A stretch of DNA of 6,987 nt from an uncultured Thiotrichaceae bacterium. GTDB lineage: Bacteria; Pseudomonadota; Gammaproteobacteria; Thiotrichales; Thiotrichaceae. A model generated the notes under the pieces. The model had not been told where the DNA came from. It saw only the letters and a list, made by a program, of their open reading frames with translations, and ran no database searches. Of the stretch, positions 5,804 through 6,987 are shown piece after piece. Each line of letters starts with the position of its first letter. Positions within the stretch are counted from its first letter, which is position 1. The position numbers and the translations under genes are program-made. The stretch is from NCBI GenBank assembly GCA_902727945.1, contig CACVAV010000150.1, positions 1 through 6,987 of the forward strand. Direction: 5' to 3'.

Positions 5804-6987
5804 TCAATCAGGCGGTAATGATCTAGCTTTAGGAACAGCTTGTTTTTCCGGGTGGGTTAGCAGGGGCAGCATTGAGTTAGATAAATTGGCCAGCAAACCA
5901 CCGGAATACAGCAGGATGGCACCACTGGTTCCCATCCCCAACAGCAGCACACCGGACACGCATGCAAAGCCGAAAGCATTATTGATCAACTCGCTGCCAT
6001 TCATACGCTGATGCAATTCAGTCGACATCTTAAGCAGGTAAGGCAGGTGCAATAAATCCGGGGTCATTAACAGAATGTCAGCCGTATCCTGAGCAATGGT
6101 CGCAGCGCCATGCAGTGATACTGATACATCTGCCTTTTGCAGGGCAACCGAATCGTTAATGCCATCACCAATAAAACAGACCTTATGCCCTTGTGCCTGC
6201 AGACTTTCAATGTGTTTGGCCTTAGCTTCCGGCAGCGTTTCAGCAAAGTAATCATCAATTCCCAGTGTTTGCGCCAGATACCGGGTCGGTTTTTCCTGAT
6301 CACCGGAAATAATGTACAACGTCATGCCCAGCTCATGCAGCGCATCAATCGCCTGTTTAGCTTGTGGGCGCAAGGCAGGCTGTAGTTCAATCACACCGAC
6401 CAACTCACCCTCACTGGTCGCTACATAAACGATGGAATAACCTTTATCACCGGCAGCAGCCTGCAGGTTGTCGATTTCATCCGGTACCGGAATGCCCGCT
6501 GCATCCACAAAACGGCGACTGCCAATCAGAATGGTTTGTTGTGCGGCTGCCTGACTCTCATCCAGTAGATCAACCTGTAAACCATGGCCGATGGCATAGT
6601 CAGTATTGAGCACTTCCAGCAGTGTTATATCCTGCTGCCCGGCATGGCCGCAAATGGCTTGAGCGATGGGGTGTTTCTGGCGTTTTTCAGCACTGGCGGC
6701 GTACTGCAACAGTTGTTGCTCACTAAAACCATTACAGGCGATCAACTGACCGACTTTTGGAACTTCTTCAGTCAGCGTACCCGTTTTATCGAATACGATG
6801 GTATCAATCTGTTGCAGGGTATCCAGCGCCCGCCCGTCCTTGACCAGGATACCGTTACGGGAAGCAATACGCAGGTAGTTCAGTACCATCAGCGGCGCAG
6901 AAGTACGCATTTGGTAGCCAAAACCACTGTAACTTAACGCCATCGCCTGACCTAATCCCAAAAAAGGCAGTGCTAACGCAGAGGTTA
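5804..6987 (-). CDS. P1B-like P-type ATPase, C-terminal part, lacking the CPC motif (cut by the right edge)
   Basis: About 394 residues of the C-terminal part are visible; the frame is open to base 6987, so the N-terminus lies outside. The first TTG-like codon (6959-6961) is not a start. Positions below count from that codon. The phosphorylation motif DKTGTLT is at 58-64, KHPIA of the P1B-type HP motif at 96-100, GHGL at 125-128, ISGDQ at 218-222 and the hinge GDGINDS at 265-271. Two final membrane helices follow (about 327-365) and then a short tail. These mark a heavy-metal-type pump. In the transport helix, the spot where CPC, SPC or TPC normally lies 23 residues before GILVKDG reads FGY (14-16), so no cysteine is available for classical metal binding. 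The substrate is unknown; catalytic residues for ATP hydrolysis appear intact. The small cysteine-rich gene lies 79 bases downstream. Confidence 0.88.
   Translation of the reverse strand, partial: TSALALPFLGLGQAMALSYSGFGYQMRTSAPLMVLNYLRIASRNGILVKDGRALDTLQQIDTIVFDKTGTLTEEVPKVGQLIACNGFSEQQLLQYAASAEKRQKHPIAQAICGHAGQQDITLLEVLNTDYAIGHGLQVDLLDESQAAAQQTILIGSRRFVDAAGIPVPDEIDNLQAAAGDKGYSIVYVATSEGELVGVIELQPALRPQAKQAIDALHELGMTLYIISGDQEKPTRYLAQTLGIDDYFAETLPEAKAKHIESLQAQGHKVCFIGDGINDSVALQKADVSVSLHGAATIAQDTADILLMTPDLLHLPYLLKMSTELHQRMNGSELINNAFGFACVSGVLLLGMGTSGAILLYSGGLLANLSNSMLPLLTHPEKQAVPKARSLPPD

Noticed and set aside
6959..6961. TTG as the start of the ATPase, making a complete 385-residue gene
   Set aside because: The frame stays open to the window edge with hydrophobic residues (TSALALPF), and a P-type ATPase needs the missing actuator domain and earlier helices.

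Overview
The window is bacterial and reads as part of a chromosomal accessory cluster of a Gram-negative organism. The periplasmic OmpA-type peptidoglycan-binding protein, the Sec signal peptides and the YcjF/DUF697-like proteins suggest a proteobacterium, probably a gammaproteobacterium. That placement is an inference from protein style; there is no rRNA or tRNA to anchor it. Seven protein-coding genes fill nearly the whole window. I see no RNA gene, CRISPR array, insertion sequence or phage gene.

Layout from left to right. (1) A plus-strand pair: a coiled-coil plus DUF697-like membrane-associated protein (37-903), followed 24 bases later by a protein with an alpha/beta-hydrolase-like layout but no recognisable catalytic serine or histidine (928-1686). 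(2) A minus-strand pair, read from right to left: a second DUF697-like protein (2520-3119), a clear paralogue of the first without the long coiled coil, then a secreted protein of unknown family (1708-2391). (3) A 158-base divergent intergenic region (3120-3277) rich in inverted repeats and TAACAA/TTGTTA hexamers. (4) A plus-strand pair: a membrane-anchored OmpA-family protein with two tandem 122-residue BON-like repeats (3278-4678), whose stop codon abuts the start of a membrane-anchored coiled-coil protein (4679-5317). (5) A minus-strand pair: a P1B-like P-type ATPase that runs off the right edge (5804-6987) and, downstream of it, a small cysteine-rich protein (5356-5724).

Taken together the genes look like an envelope or internal-membrane system. 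Two paralogous membrane-associated DUF697-like proteins, a peptidoglycan-binding tether, two proteins with long coiled coils, a secreted protein, a degenerate hydrolase fold and an ion pump with an altered transport-site motif are packed with very little intergenic space. The individual folds are recognisable, but I do not know a named system with this composition, so the joint function is a hypothesis. The genes in the left third look more AT-rich than the OmpA, coiled-coil and ATPase genes, which may mean separate origins.
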